Both the position numbers and the translations under genes were made by a program. From the NCBI GenBank assembly GCA_025350965.1, contig JANXWV010000025.1, positions 1-64,000 on the forward strand: a stretch of DNA of 64,000 nt, in the 5' to 3' direction. The DNA comes from Rhizobacter sp. (GTDB lineage Bacteria; Pseudomonadota; Gammaproteobacteria; Burkholderiales; Burkholderiaceae_C). A model generated the notes under the pieces. The model searched no databases. It had not been told where the DNA came from and saw only the letters and a program-made list of their open reading frames with translations. This document shows, one piece after another, positions 9,204 to 18,019 of the stretch (the stretch's first letter is position 1; the number at the start of each line of letters is the position of its first letter).

Positions 9204-10482
9204 ACCTGAGACTCAACTTTCCGCGTTATCGGTGCCACGTGTTGCTGTCATCGGCGGCGGCCCCGCAGGTTTGATGGCCGCTGAAGTGCTGGCGCTCGGC
9301 GGCGTTCAGGTCGATTTGTTCGATGCCATGCCGTCGGTGGGCCGCAAATTTTTGTTGGCAGGCAAGGGTGGGCTGAACCTCACGCATTCAGAAGCGTTTG
9401 AGCCCTTCGTTGAACGCTATGGCGCGCGCGCCGCGCCCATCGAAAGCATGCTGAAACGCTTTGGCCCGACCGAGCTGCGCGCCTGGGCGCAAGGCTTGGG
9501 CGTGCGCACCTTTGTGGGCAGCTCGGGCCGCGTGTTTCCCACCGACTTGAAGGCCGCGCCTTTGCTGCGCGGCTGGTTGCACAGGCTGCGCCAACAAGGC
9601 GTGCGTTTTCACATGCGCCATCGTTGGCTGGGTTGGAACGGCGCGGGTGCTTTGAATTTTGAAACGCCGCTGGGTGAGCGGTTTGAGCGTTTCGATGCGG
9701 TGTTGTTGGCCCTGGGCGGCGGCAGTTGGACGCGCTTGGGGTCGGACGGTGCATGGGTGCCGCTGCTGCGTCAACACGGCGTCGATGTGGCGGCGCTGCT
9801 GCCGTCCAACTGCGGCTTTGATGTGAAGTCGGCCGCTGCGAATTCAGGCTGGTCTGAGCACTTTCGCAGTCGCTTTGCCGGGCAGCCAGTGAAGAACGTC
9901 GCGCTGCGTTTTCAAGGTTTGAATGGGCGTGAGTTTCATCAAGCCGGTGAGTTCGTCATCACCGACAGCGGCGTCGAGGGCAACCTGATTTATGCCGCGT
10001 CCGGCCCGGTTCGCGATGCGCTGATTGAGCGCGGTGAGGCAGTGGTGCAAATCGACCTGTTGCCGCAACGAGATGCAAGCTTTGTGGCTGCTGAAGTGGC
10101 GCGCCCCCGCGGCTCGCGCAGCTTGGCCACCCATCTCAAAAGCCGCCTTGGCATCGACGGCGTGAAGGCATCAATGCTGCATGAATTGTTGCCACGCGAA
10201 GTGATGAACAGCGCCGCCGCATTGGCCGTGGCGATCAAAGCCTTGCCGTTGTCGTTGACGGCACCGCGACCGATAGACGAAGCCATCAGCAGCGCCGGTG
10301 GTGTGCGCTTTGAAGCACTCACAGATGGCCTGATGTTGCAAGCGCAATCTGGCGTTTTCTGCTGCGGTGAAATGCTGGACTGGGAAGCGCCCACTGGCGG
10401 CTATTTGCTCACCGCCTGCATGGCCAGCGGCGTGTGCGCCGGGCAGGGCGTGCTGGCCTTTTTGAATCAGCGCGTGGACTGA
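9190..10482 (+). CDS. HI0933/BaiN-like FAD-dependent oxidoreductase
   Basis: A 430-residue flavoprotein of the HI0933/BaiN superfamily (TIGR03862-like). An N-terminal Rossmann motif VIGGGPAGLMAAE near residue 18 binds FAD. The family signature GRKFLLAGKGGLNLTHSE lies near residue 50, and the C-terminal GGYLLTACMASG segment near 405 closes the FAD site. Members are putative NAD(P)/FAD oxidoreductases; the physiological substrate is unknown. The gene overlaps the 3' end of the preceding exported-protein gene by 14 nt, implying cotranscription. Confidence 0.88.
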   Translation: MLTAEPETQLSALSVPRVAVIGGGPAGLMAAEVLALGGVQVDLFDAMPSVGRKFLLAGKGGLNLTHSEAFEPFVERYGARAAPIESMLKRFGPTELRAWAQGLGVRTFVGSSGRVFPTDLKAAPLLRGWLHRLRQQGVRFHMRHRWLGWNGAGALNFETPLGERFERFDAVLLALGGGSWTRLGSDGAWVPLLRQHGVDVAALLPSNCGFDVKSAAANSGWSEHFRSRFAGQPVKNVALRFQGLNGREFHQAGEFVITDSGVEGNLIYAASGPVRDALIERGEAVVQIDLLPQRDASFVAAEVARPRGSRSLATHLKSRLGIDGVKASMLHELLPREVMNSAAALAVAIKALPLSLTAPRPIDEAISSAGGVRFEALTDGLMLQAQSGVFCCGEMLDWEAPTGGYLLTACMASGVCAGQGVLAFLNQRVD

Positions 10483-10553
10483 ATTTTTTGCACCGCGGGC
10501 TGGGTTGATTTCGACCGCTCACGGCCACCGATCTCGCGCTTCCATCTCACTTT

Positions 10554-12905
10554 TTGGACTATCCCGTTTTGAACAAAATTCTTCTGCAAATTGCCGCCGA
10601 GCTCAAGGTCAGGCCCGCCCAAGTGAACGCTGCGGTGGAGTTGCTTGACGGCGGGGCCACCGTCCCGTTTATTGCACGCTATCGCAAGGAAATCACCGGC
10701 GAGTTGGACGACACGCAACTGCGCGATTTGGAGGCGCGCTTGGGCTACTTGCGTGAGCTGGAAGAGCGCCGCGAGGCAGTGTTCAAAAGCATCCAAGACC
10801 AAGGCAAGTTGACACCCGAGTTGCGTGCGGCGGTGGACGCTGCTGCCACCAAGCAAGACCTGGAAGATGTGTACCTGCCCTACAAAGTGAAGCGCCGCAC
10901 CAAGGCCATGATGGCGCGTGAGGCGGGCATCGAGCCCTTGGCCGACAAGTTGTTTGCCGACCCGTCGCTCGACCCACTTTCACAGGCTGCGGACTTCGTC
11001 AATGTTGATGGCGGTTTCGCTGACGCACACGCGGTGCTCGACGGCGTGCGCGACATCTTGAGCGAGCGTTGGGCCGAAGATGCCGTGCTGGTGGGCAAGC
11101 TGCGCGAGTGGTTGTGGGGTGACGCGCTGTTCAAGTCCAAGTTGCTCGACGGCAAAGACGGCACGCATCCTGACGCCGCCAAATTTCGCGATTACTTTGA
11201 CTACGCCGAACCCATACGCACCGTGCCTTCGCACCGTGCGCTGGCGGTGTTTCGGGGTCGCACGTTGGAGTTTTTGGAAGCGAAGTTGGCGCTCGATGAA
11301 GAGGTCATTCCAGGAAAACCGTCTTTGGCTGAGGGCCACATTGCAGTGCATTTGCGTTGGAGCCACAGCAAGCGCCCCAGCGACGACCTCATCCGCAAAT
11401 GTGTGGCCTGGAGTTGGAAGGTCAAGCTGAGTTTGAGTTTGGAGCGCGATCTGTTCGGCCGCCTGCGCGAAGAAGCCGAACGCGTGGCCATCAAGGTGTT
11501 TGCCGAGAACCTGCGCGACCTGCTGCTGGCCGCGCCCGCCGGTCCGCGCGTCGTCATGGGTTTGGACCCTGGCATACGCACCGGCTGCAAAGTGGCGGTG
11601 GTGGACGCGACCGGCAAAGTGTTGGCACACAGCACCATTTATCCGCTGGAGCCGCGCCAAGATTGGGAGGGCTCGCTGCACACCTTGGGCCTGCTGTGCG
11701 CCACCCACGGCGTGAACCTCATTGCCATAGGCAACGGCACCGGCAGCCGTGAAACTGACAAGCTCGCTGCCGACCTCATCAAGCGCATACAGGCCCTGGC
11801 TCCCGGCACGCACATCGAGCGCGTGGTCGTCAGCGAAGCAGGTGCCTCGGTTTATTCCGCCAGTGAGTACGCCAGCAAAGAGCTGCCCGATTTGGACGTG
11901 ACCCTACGCGGCGCCGTCAGCATTGCGCGCCGCTTGCAAGACCCGCTGGCCGAGCTGGTGAAGATTGAACCCAAGAGCATCGGCGTGGGCCAATACCAGC
12001 ACGATGTGAACCAAGGCGATTTGATGCGCAGCCTGAACGCAGTGATCGAAGACTGCGTCAACTCGGTGGGTGTGGACTTGAACACCGCGTCCACGCCGCT
12101 GCTGTCGCGCGTGTCGGGTTTGAGTCCAGCGGTGGCCGGCAGCATCGTGCGTTGGCGTGATGCGAACGGCGCGTTTCAGAATCGACAACAACTGCTTCAG
12201 GTGAGCGGCTTGGGCCCCAAAACCTTCGAGCAAAGTGCTGGTTTTTTGCGCATACGCGGTGGCGACAACCCGCTGGACCAATCTGGCGTGCACCCTGAAA
12301 CCTACCCGCTGGTTGAGCGCATTTTGGGCGTGGTGAAGAAGCCCGCACGCGAGCTGATGGGCCACGCCGACGTGATTCGCACGCTTAAACCCGAGGCCTT
12401 TGCCGACGAAAAATTTGGTGCCATCACGGTGAAGGACGTCCTCACCGAATTGGAAAAACCCGCCCGTGATCCGAGGCCTGATTTCAAAGTGGCGCGCTTC
12501 AACGACGGCGTCGAAGACCTGAAGGACCTGCAGCCCGGCATGGTGCTCGAAGGCACGGTCAGCAACGTGGCGCAGTTCGGCGCGTTCATCGACCTGGGGG
12601 TGCACCAGGACGGCCTGGTGCACGTGAGCCAGCTCGCGAACAAGTTCGTGAACGATGCGCGCGAGGTCGTCAAGACCGGTGACATCGTGACGGTCAAGGT
12701 GCTCGAAGTGGACCTGGCACGCAAGCGCGTGTCGCTCACGATGAAGCTCGAAGCGACGCCCGTTTCCAAGGGCGGTGATGCGGCCGGCAATGCCTTCCGG
12801 CCGGCGCAGCGCCACGAGCGCCAGGGCGGCGGTGCGCGGCCGGCTGCGCCTCCGGTGTCATCGGCCATGGCCGATGCGTTCTCGAAGTTGCAGACGCGGC
12901 GCTGA
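10554..12905 (+). CDS. tex: Transcription accessory protein Tex
   Basis: A 783-residue Tex homologue (E. coli Tex is about 770). It is an RNA-binding protein linked to transcription and RNA handling. The order is Tex N-domain with FIARYRKEITGELDD near residue 38, YqgF/RNase H-like domain with GLDPGIRTGCKVAVVD near 335, helix-hairpin-helix with DLNTASTPLL near 505, and an S1 domain from about residue 660 (VLEGTVSNVAQFGAFIDLG). No ATG is available; TTG at 10554 or at 10569 (giving MNKILLQIAAEL) must be used. Codon usage changes abruptly near 12.5 kb, just before the S1 domain (see findings). Confidence 0.95.
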   Translation: MDYPVLNKILLQIAAELKVRPAQVNAAVELLDGGATVPFIARYRKEITGELDDTQLRDLEARLGYLRELEERREAVFKSIQDQGKLTPELRAAVDAAATKQDLEDVYLPYKVKRRTKAMMAREAGIEPLADKLFADPSLDPLSQAADFVNVDGGFADAHAVLDGVRDILSERWAEDAVLVGKLREWLWGDALFKSKLLDGKDGTHPDAAKFRDYFDYAEPIRTVPSHRALAVFRGRTLEFLEAKLALDEEVIPGKPSLAEGHIAVHLRWSHSKRPSDDLIRKCVAWSWKVKLSLSLERDLFGRLREEAERVAIKVFAENLRDLLLAAPAGPRVVMGLDPGIRTGCKVAVVDATGKVLAHSTIYPLEPRQDWEGSLHTLGLLCATHGVNLIAIGNGTGSRETDKLAADLIKRIQALAPGTHIERVVVSEAGASVYSASEYASKELPDLDVTLRGAVSIARRLQDPLAELVKIEPKSIGVGQYQHDVNQGDLMRSLNAVIEDCVNSVGVDLNTASTPLLSRVSGLSPAVAGSIVRWRDANGAFQNRQQLLQVSGLGPKTFEQSAGFLRIRGGDNPLDQSGVHPETYPLVERILGVVKKPARELMGHADVIRTLKPEAFADEKFGAITVKDVLTELEKPARDPRPDFKVARFNDGVEDLKDLQPGMVLEGTVSNVAQFGAFIDLGVHQDGLVHVSQLANKFVNDAREVVKTGDIVTVKVLEVDLARKRVSLTMKLEATPVSKGGDAAGNAFRPAQRHERQGGGARPAAPPVSSAMADAFSKLQTRR
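12440..12540. other. Codon-usage discontinuity inside tex
   Basis: Left of this stretch, genes use many Leu TTG, Phe TTT and Lys AAA codons. To the right these nearly vanish in favour of CTG/CTC, TTC and AAG. Within tex itself, Phe codons between 12,160 and 12,480 are mostly TTT, while all six I can read from 12,500 to the stop are TTC. The protein reads through without interruption. A chimeric join or homologous recombination point is suspected. Confidence 0.6.
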
Positions 12906-12978
12906 CACCGTGGCCCGGTCGGGTTGAGCGTGCCGCCGTGACGCCGCTGCGGCGGGTGGGCCGAAAGGACTGGCGCTG

Positions 12979-13419
12979 GTGCCGCTCGACCAGTTCATCT
13001 CGGCGAGTGGCTGGCCAGCACAAGCCACACGGTGCACCTTCTCGGCGCTCGCGCTGAGCGTTCTCGCGAGCTGCTCGATCCCGTATTGGCTCGACGCCGT
13101 TCACGACATTCCCGGCGCGCCAAAGGGTGCGCATGTGGACGCCGGTATCACCGGTTGGCTCGACAACTTCTTCCCGCACCGGCACCGTGCGACCGCGATG
13201 CTTGCCAACGTGGTGGTGTTGTCGCCGACCCCGGCGTGGGTGGCCCAACTTCCCGGCGGTGAGCTGCCCGACCGCGACGACTTCAGGCGCTACGGCGACG
13301 ACACGGCCGCACGCATCAGCGCCTGGACGCGGACCGTGCGCGAGTGCGAACGCCTGCGCGATGCCTTCGCAGCCATGGTCGCCGCCGGACCTGCGCTGGA
13401 CGTTCAGCCGCTGGGGTAG
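12979..13419 (+). CDS. Hypothetical protein, doubtful
   Basis: A 146-codon open frame from GTG. It contains a short hydrophobic stretch (SALALSVLASC) near residue 25 and a moderately charged C-terminal half (RDDFRRYGDDTAARISAW). I recognise no domain and there is no clear ribosome-binding site. If it is not real, 12906-13587 (682 nt) holds no gene that I can support. A longer frame on the other strand over the same stretch looks like a GC-driven shadow. The protein-like composition of the second half is the only support. Confidence 0.35.
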   Translation: MPLDQFISASGWPAQATRCTFSALALSVLASCSIPYWLDAVHDIPGAPKGAHVDAGITGWLDNFFPHRHRATAMLANVVVLSPTPAWVAQLPGGELPDRDDFRRYGDDTAARISAWTRTVRECERLRDAFAAMVAAGPALDVQPLG

Positions 13420-13587
13420 TTCGCCGCGGCTCCCCGCAGGCTGCGGGTGACAACTCTTTACACAGAGATGCATCCGTTCGCCCGAGCCCCGCGTACTGGC
13501 CTTCAGACGCACGAACCGCGTCGTGACCCGTCGGCAACCGGCATACCCCGGGGGCTGTTGCGAACCCCAACCCGAGAGGATGACACC

Positions 13588-15159
13588 ATGAAATCACCGC
13601 GTCTGAACCCCAGCCGCCTGGCCCCGCTGGCAGCGGCCGTCTGTGCGCTCTGCGGCCTGGCCGCCCTGCCGGCACAGGCATCGAGCCACCGCGAGGCACC
13701 GTCGATCACCGGCACGCCGAAGGTCGATGCGACCGACTTCTACATGTTCAACAGCTACGAGGCTGGCCGCGCCGGCTTCGTCACGCTGATCGCGAATTAC
13801 CTGCCGCTGCAAGACGCTTACGGCGGCCCGAACTACTTCAAGCTTGACCCGAACGCGCTGTATGAAATCCATGTGGACAACAACGGCGACGCGAAGGAAG
13901 ACATCACCTTCCAGTTCCGTTTCAAGAACACCTCGAAGGGCAAGACGCTCAGCATCGACGGCAAGGACGTGGGCATTCCGCTGACCCAGTTCGGCGGCGT
14001 GACCGACCCGACCGGCGCGAACCTCAACGTGACCGAGAGCTTCACGCTCGACGTGGTGCGCGGTGACCGCCGCACCGGCACCAAGGGCTCTGTCACCAAC
14101 GCCAGCGGCGGCAGCGCAACTTTCGCGAAGCCGTCCGACAACATCGGCACCAAGACGATCCCGAACTACGCCAACTACGCAGGTCAGTTCGTCTACAGCG
14201 TGAACATTCCGGGCTGCGCCACGCCGGGCAAGGTGTTCGTGGGCCAGCGCAAAGACCCGTTCGCGGTGAACCTGGGCGTGATCTTTGACCTGGTCAACGT
14301 GCCGAGCGCAGCCTTCCTGCTGAACAACGCCAACAAGGATGTCGGCGCCGATTCGCTCGCCGACAAGAACGTGACGAGCCTTGCCGTCGAAGTGCCGACG
14401 AGTTGCCTGCTCGCCACCGGCTCTGCCGACACGGTGATCGGCGGGTGGACTACCGCCAGCGTGCGCCAGGGCAGCCTGTTCAGCGCCGCACCGAAGCCGG
14501 GTTACGGCACGGCCGCCATCAGCGGTGGCGCATGGACGCAGGTGTCCCGCCTGGGCATGCCGCTGGTCAACGAGGTGGTGATCGGCATCAACGACAAGGA
14601 CAAGTTCAACGCCTCCAAGCCCAAGGACGACGGCCAGTTCGCCACCTATGTGACGAACCCGACGCTGCCCAAGTTGCTGGAGATCGCACTGGCCACGCCG
14701 AACATTTCGCCGACCAACTTCCCGCGCCTCGACCTGGTCACGACCTTCCTGACCGGCATCAAGGGCGTGAACCAGCCGGCGACCGTGGTGGCCTCTGAAA
14801 TGCTGCGCCTGAACACCGCGATTCCTGCAGTGGCGTATGCGAATCAGAACCGCCTCGGTCTGCTCGGCGGCCTGCTGTCGGGTGACGGTGACCTGGCCGG
14901 TTACCCGAACGGTCGCCGCCCGAACGACGACGTGGTCGACATCTCGCTCGTCGCGGTGATGGGCGGCCTGTGCGTGGCCAATGGCAACGCCGACACCTAC
15001 AAGTTCGGTGCTGCGTGCAAGCCGAGCGCGGTGCCCTTGGGCACCTCGGCCTACAGCCTGCACGACGGGGTCGACCAGGCGGGGCCGAAGGTCAAGGCAG
15101 CAGGCCCGTTGCTGGCCGGCTTCCCGTATGTGGGCACGCCGCTGCCCGGCGCGCAGTAA
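13588..15159 (+). CDS. DUF4331 exported protein
   Basis: A 523-residue exported protein of the DUF4331 family. A signal peptide of about 31 residues ends PAQA before SSHREAPSI; the SHREAP start of the mature protein is the family hallmark. Further family-like segments are DATDFYMFNSYEAGR and VHVDNNGD-type acidic stretches. The C-terminal region has NGRRPNDDVVDISL. The ATG at 13588 is preferred over upstream in-frame starts because of GAGAGGA about 6-12 nt upstream and the immediate signal sequence. The role of DUF4331 is not known. It heads a four-gene envelope operon: a lipoprotein follows after 10 nt, then a TPR protein and a HupE-like membrane protein. Confidence 0.9.
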   Translation: MKSPRLNPSRLAPLAAAVCALCGLAALPAQASSHREAPSITGTPKVDATDFYMFNSYEAGRAGFVTLIANYLPLQDAYGGPNYFKLDPNALYEIHVDNNGDAKEDITFQFRFKNTSKGKTLSIDGKDVGIPLTQFGGVTDPTGANLNVTESFTLDVVRGDRRTGTKGSVTNASGGSATFAKPSDNIGTKTIPNYANYAGQFVYSVNIPGCATPGKVFVGQRKDPFAVNLGVIFDLVNVPSAAFLLNNANKDVGADSLADKNVTSLAVEVPTSCLLATGSADTVIGGWTTASVRQGSLFSAAPKPGYGTAAISGGAWTQVSRLGMPLVNEVVIGINDKDKFNASKPKDDGQFATYVTNPTLPKLLEIALATPNISPTNFPRLDLVTTFLTGIKGVNQPATVVASEMLRLNTAIPAVAYANQNRLGLLGGLLSGDGDLAGYPNGRRPNDDVVDISLVAVMGGLCVANGNADTYKFGAACKPSAVPLGTSAYSLHDGVDQAGPKVKAAGPLLAGFPYVGTPLPGAQ

Positions 15160-15169
15160 GGAGATCACC

Positions 15170-15427
15170 ATGAAGAAGACCTGGCTGATGACCCTGGGCG
15201 CCGTGAGCATGGCGGCCGTTCTGAGCGCCTGCGGGGGCGGTGACGACACGCCGGCGCCCCCGCCGGTGACGAGTGAAGTGCCTGCGAGCGCAAGTGCTTC
15301 CAGTGGTGGTTTCATTGACTACCTGAAGCAGCTTGTTGCGTCGGCGGCCGACACGTTCGAGCCAGTCGATGTGAGCGCGGTGACGCCGCCGACGTCGGAG
15401 ACGGCAGAGCCTGACGTCGTAGACTGA
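15170..15427 (+). CDS. Small lipoprotein
   Basis: An 85-residue predicted lipoprotein. MKKTWLMTLG begins a signal sequence with lipobox L-S-A-C, Cys at residue 21. The mature part starts CGGGDD, followed by a Pro-rich and Ser/Ala-rich linker and a segment with FIDYLKQLVASAADTFEPVDVS near residue 50. It follows the DUF4331 gene after 10 nt with AAGGAG before the ATG, so the two are cotranscribed. No family is recognised. Partnership with the DUF4331 protein at the membrane is an inference from position. Confidence 0.8.
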   Translation: MKKTWLMTLGAVSMAAVLSACGGGDDTPAPPPVTSEVPASASASSGGFIDYLKQLVASAADTFEPVDVSAVTPPTSETAEPDVVD

Positions 15428-15442
15428 ACGTCAGACCGATCA

Positions 15443-15482
15443 GGGGGCGGGTCTGTGAAAACGGGCCCGCCCCCACTATTTT
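15443..15482 (+). terminator. Terminator-like hairpin after the lipoprotein gene
   Basis: A 9-bp GC stem (GGGGGCGGG at 15443-15451 with CCCGCCCCC at 15466-15474) is followed by actatttt. It lies between the lipoprotein and TPR genes and could reduce read-through within the operon. Confidence 0.7.
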
Positions 15483-15512
15483 GTTCGACACCCACGGCAA
15501 TACCTCGGCACC

Positions 15513-16679
15513 ATGGCAACGCCCACAACCCTGCGACTGCTCGCCCTGGCGCTGTGCATTTCGGCCTTCGCCGCTATCGCCACCCCGATCACCCCGACCC
15601 GTGACGATGAAGTCATCGAGGTCCTTCCTGCCGTTGCCAGCAGTCGCGCTGAAGAGCGCCGCCTGCGCAAGCAATTGGCCCAGCAACCGCGTGACGCCAA
15701 GCTAGCACTCGGCGTGGCCCAGGGCTACCTCGATCAAGCGCACGAACTTGGCGACCCGCGCTTCGTGGGCCTTGCGATGGCGGCTATCTCCGGCTGGACC
15801 GACGAGGCCACCATGCCCGACGCGGTGCTCATGATGCGCGCCGTGTTGCAGCAGTACCTGCACGACTTCGATGCCTCGGCCGCAAGCCTGAAGCGCCTGT
15901 TGGCGCGACCGGGTGCCGCGCCCCGGCCGCAGGCCTGGCTCACGCTGGCCACGGTGCGGCGCGTGCAGGGCCGCTACGGCGAATCAGACGCCGCATGCAA
16001 GCAAGTGGCGGCCGCAGGCGCCGCGCTGCACGGCAACGCCTGCCTGGCCGAAAACGCTGCGCTGCGCGGCGAGGTGGACCGGGCCCGCGCTGTCTTCAGC
16101 GGCTTGCTCGCCACACAGCGCAATGCCGCGCCGTCCACCCTGGCCTGGTTGCGCACGAGCCTGGCCGAACTGGAGCAACGCGCCGGCAAGGCGGCGGCGG
16201 CCGACGCCGAGTTCAAGGCCGTGTTGAAGTTGGACGCCGACCCCTACGCCACGCTCGCGTACGCCGACTTCCTAATCGAACAGAAGCGGCCGGCCGAGGC
16301 GTTGGCCTTGCTCAAGGGCCAGGTGCGCAGCGACGCGGTCTTGCTGCGCCTGGCCATTGCCGGCGTGCAGGCCAAGGCGCCCACCGCCAAGGCCGATGGC
16401 GACGAGATGCGCGAGCGCATCGCGCTGGCCAACCAGCGGCCGGATGCGAAGGTGGCGCATGGCCGCGAGCAGTCGATGTTCGCGCTGCAGGTGGACGGCC
16501 AACCCACGCGCGCGCTCGAGCTGGCGCGCGGCAACGTGGCACAGCAGCGCGAGCCGCTTGACCTGCTCGTGTTTGCCCAGGCAGCGCGAGCCAGCGCCGA
16601 CCCGGCTGCCCTGGCCGAGGTGCGCAAGCTGACCCTGGAGATGGGCTTGCGCGACCAGCGTGTCGAGACTTTGCTGTAA
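15513..16679 (+). CDS. Exported TPR-repeat protein
   Basis: A 388-residue protein with an N-terminal signal-like stretch (LRLLALALCISAFAAIA) followed by alpha-helical repeats of TPR type. Readable repeats include AWLTLATVRRVQGRYGESDAA near residue 140 and ATLAYADFLIEQKRPAEALAL near 250. TPR proteins act as protein-binding scaffolds. Its place between the DUF4331/lipoprotein genes and the HupE-like gene (5 nt apart) suggests a periplasmic assembly or adaptor role in this operon; this is inference. Confidence 0.82.
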   Translation: MATPTTLRLLALALCISAFAAIATPITPTRDDEVIEVLPAVASSRAEERRLRKQLAQQPRDAKLALGVAQGYLDQAHELGDPRFVGLAMAAISGWTDEATMPDAVLMMRAVLQQYLHDFDASAASLKRLLARPGAAPRPQAWLTLATVRRVQGRYGESDAACKQVAAAGAALHGNACLAENAALRGEVDRARAVFSGLLATQRNAAPSTLAWLRTSLAELEQRAGKAAAADAEFKAVLKLDADPYATLAYADFLIEQKRPAEALALLKGQVRSDAVLLRLAIAGVQAKAPTAKADGDEMRERIALANQRPDAKVAHGREQSMFALQVDGQPTRALELARGNVAQQREPLDLLVFAQAARASADPAALAEVRKLTLEMGLRDQRVETLL

Positions 16680-16683
16680 CGCC

Positions 16684-17853
16684 ATGGCGCACCATTCCTG
16701 GTGGAAGGCACTGGTGGGGGCGACGCTGCTGTCGATGGCCACCCTGGCCAGCGCGCACAAGGCGAGCGACGCCTACCTGCAGATCGACGCCACCGCGCAA
16801 GGCACGACCGTGCGCCTGGACATCGCGCTGCGTGACCTCGAAGCCGCACTCGACATCGACACCGATCAGGACGGCAAGCTGACCTGGGCCGAGGTCAAGG
16901 CGGCGTGGCCGGCCATCGAACAATACGCGCTGGCGGGCTTGACCATCGCGGGTTGCCCGCTGCGAGCGGAAGGGCGCGGGCTCGAACGCCGCAACGACGG
17001 CGCGTATGCCGTGCTGATGCTGTCGTCGCCCTGCGCGCTGCCGGCTGCGCCCGCGATCCGCTACACGCTGCTGCGCGAAGTCGACCCGACGCACCGGGGC
17101 ATCGTGAAGCTGCAGCGGCCCGGCCAACCGGTGGTGTTGATGCTGCTTGACCCGACGCAAGCCGCGGCTTTGGGTACGAGTGAAAGAGAGGCTGCAGGCG
17201 CATCGGGTGCAGGCGCTGCCGACGCGCCGACAGCGACGACCGCATCGGCGTGGGGGTTCCTTCGCGACGGCATCCACCACATCGTGACCGGCTATGACCA
17301 CGTGCTGTTCCTGCTGTGCCTGCTGCTGCCATCGGTGATGCGGCGCACCCCCCAAGGTTGGCGCCCGGTGGAGCGGTTCTCGCAGGCGGTGCTGCCGGTG
17401 GTGGGCATCGTCTCGGCTTTCACCGTGGCGCACTCGATCACGCTGGCGCTTGCCGCACTGAAGGTGATCTCTCTGTCGCCGGCGTTCATCGAGCCGGCGA
17501 TTGCGGTGACGATCATCCTCGCGGCGCTCGACAACATCTGGCCCATCTTCCCGGTGCGCCGCGTGGTCGTGACCTTCTTCTTCGGGCTGATCCACGGCTT
17601 CGGCTTTGCCAACGTGCTGAGCGAATTGAACCTGCCCACGTCGCAGTTCGTGTGGGCGCTGCTCGAATTCAACATCGGCCTGGAACTCGGGCAATTGATG
17701 ATCGTGAGCGGAGTGACGGCCTTACTGTTCGGCTTGCGCCAGCGCCGAAGCTACCCGGCATGGGTGATCCGCGGCGGCTCGTTTGCAGCGATCGTGGTGG
17801 GCATGTTGTGGCTGATCGAACGCACCGCGAACGTGTCGCTCCTGCCGATATGA
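16684..17853 (+). CDS. HupE/UreJ-like membrane protein with EF-hand loop
   Basis: A 389-residue membrane protein. A signal sequence (about residues 1-24, ending LASA before HKASD) is followed by a ~190-residue exported domain. That domain contains a canonical calcium-binding EF-hand loop at residues 59-70 (DTDQDGKLTWAE). The C-terminal half has about six to seven membrane segments and the HupE/UreJ-type motif HHIVTGYDHVLFLLCLL near residue 200, plus FGLIHGFGFANVL near 300. HupE/UreJ proteins are associated with nickel or cobalt uptake in other bacteria, but no hydrogenase or urease gene is present here. ATG is 5 nt after the TPR stop. Confidence 0.85.
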   Translation: MAHHSWWKALVGATLLSMATLASAHKASDAYLQIDATAQGTTVRLDIALRDLEAALDIDTDQDGKLTWAEVKAAWPAIEQYALAGLTIAGCPLRAEGRGLERRNDGAYAVLMLSSPCALPAAPAIRYTLLREVDPTHRGIVKLQRPGQPVVLMLLDPTQAAALGTSEREAAGASGAGAADAPTATTASAWGFLRDGIHHIVTGYDHVLFLLCLLLPSVMRRTPQGWRPVERFSQAVLPVVGIVSAFTVAHSITLALAALKVISLSPAFIEPAIAVTIILAALDNIWPIFPVRRVVVTFFFGLIHGFGFANVLSELNLPTSQFVWALLEFNIGLELGQLMIVSGVTALLFGLRQRRSYPAWVIRGGSFAAIVVGMLWLIERTANVSLLPI

Positions 17854-17860
17854 ACGGGAT

Positions 17861-17891
17861 CTGACCGCGACCTGAGCCGCCCCACTACAAT
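17861..17891 (+). promoter_or_regulatory. Probable thrS leader promoter
   Basis: A good -10 element TACAAT (17886-17891) has a weaker -35 candidate CTGACC (17861-17866) 19 nt upstream. A start of transcription near 17898 would place the leader peptide about 25 nt downstream. The -10 is clear, the -35 is tentative. Confidence 0.5.
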
Positions 17892-17922
17892 CGTCGTTTT
17901 CAACGACAAGGGCGAGAAAGGC

Positions 17923-17997
17923 ATGATGGTTATGACACCGCGAACTACCACCTTCGGCCTGAAGGTTCGGTCCGCCGCGCGCATCGACCTGCCTTAA
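17923..17997 (+). CDS. Threonine leader peptide of thrS
   Basis: A 24-codon frame reading [15 protein letters not shown] followed by RSAARIDLP and TAA. Three consecutive Thr codons (17944-17952) plus one four codons earlier (17935) are the pattern of an attenuation leader. AAGG at 17918-17921 precedes the ATG cluster; starts at 17926 or 17932 would have better spacing. It ends 23 nt before a terminator hairpin and 68 nt before thrS. Ribosome stalling on Thr codons when charged tRNA-Thr is low would favour thrS read-through. The mechanism is inferred from layout; the frame and hairpin are directly visible. Confidence 0.75.
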   Translation: MMVMTPRTTTFGLKVRSAARIDLP

Positions 17998-18019
17998 CTC
18001 ATTCCCTGATCGTTCAAAC

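Noticed and set aside
13594-15315. 573-codon open frame on the minus strand opposite the DUF4331 gene
   Set aside because: Long antisense frames are common in high-GC DNA; it has no family motifs and is rich in Arg, His, Ala and Val. The plus-strand gene has a signal peptide, a ribosome-binding site and family hallmarks.
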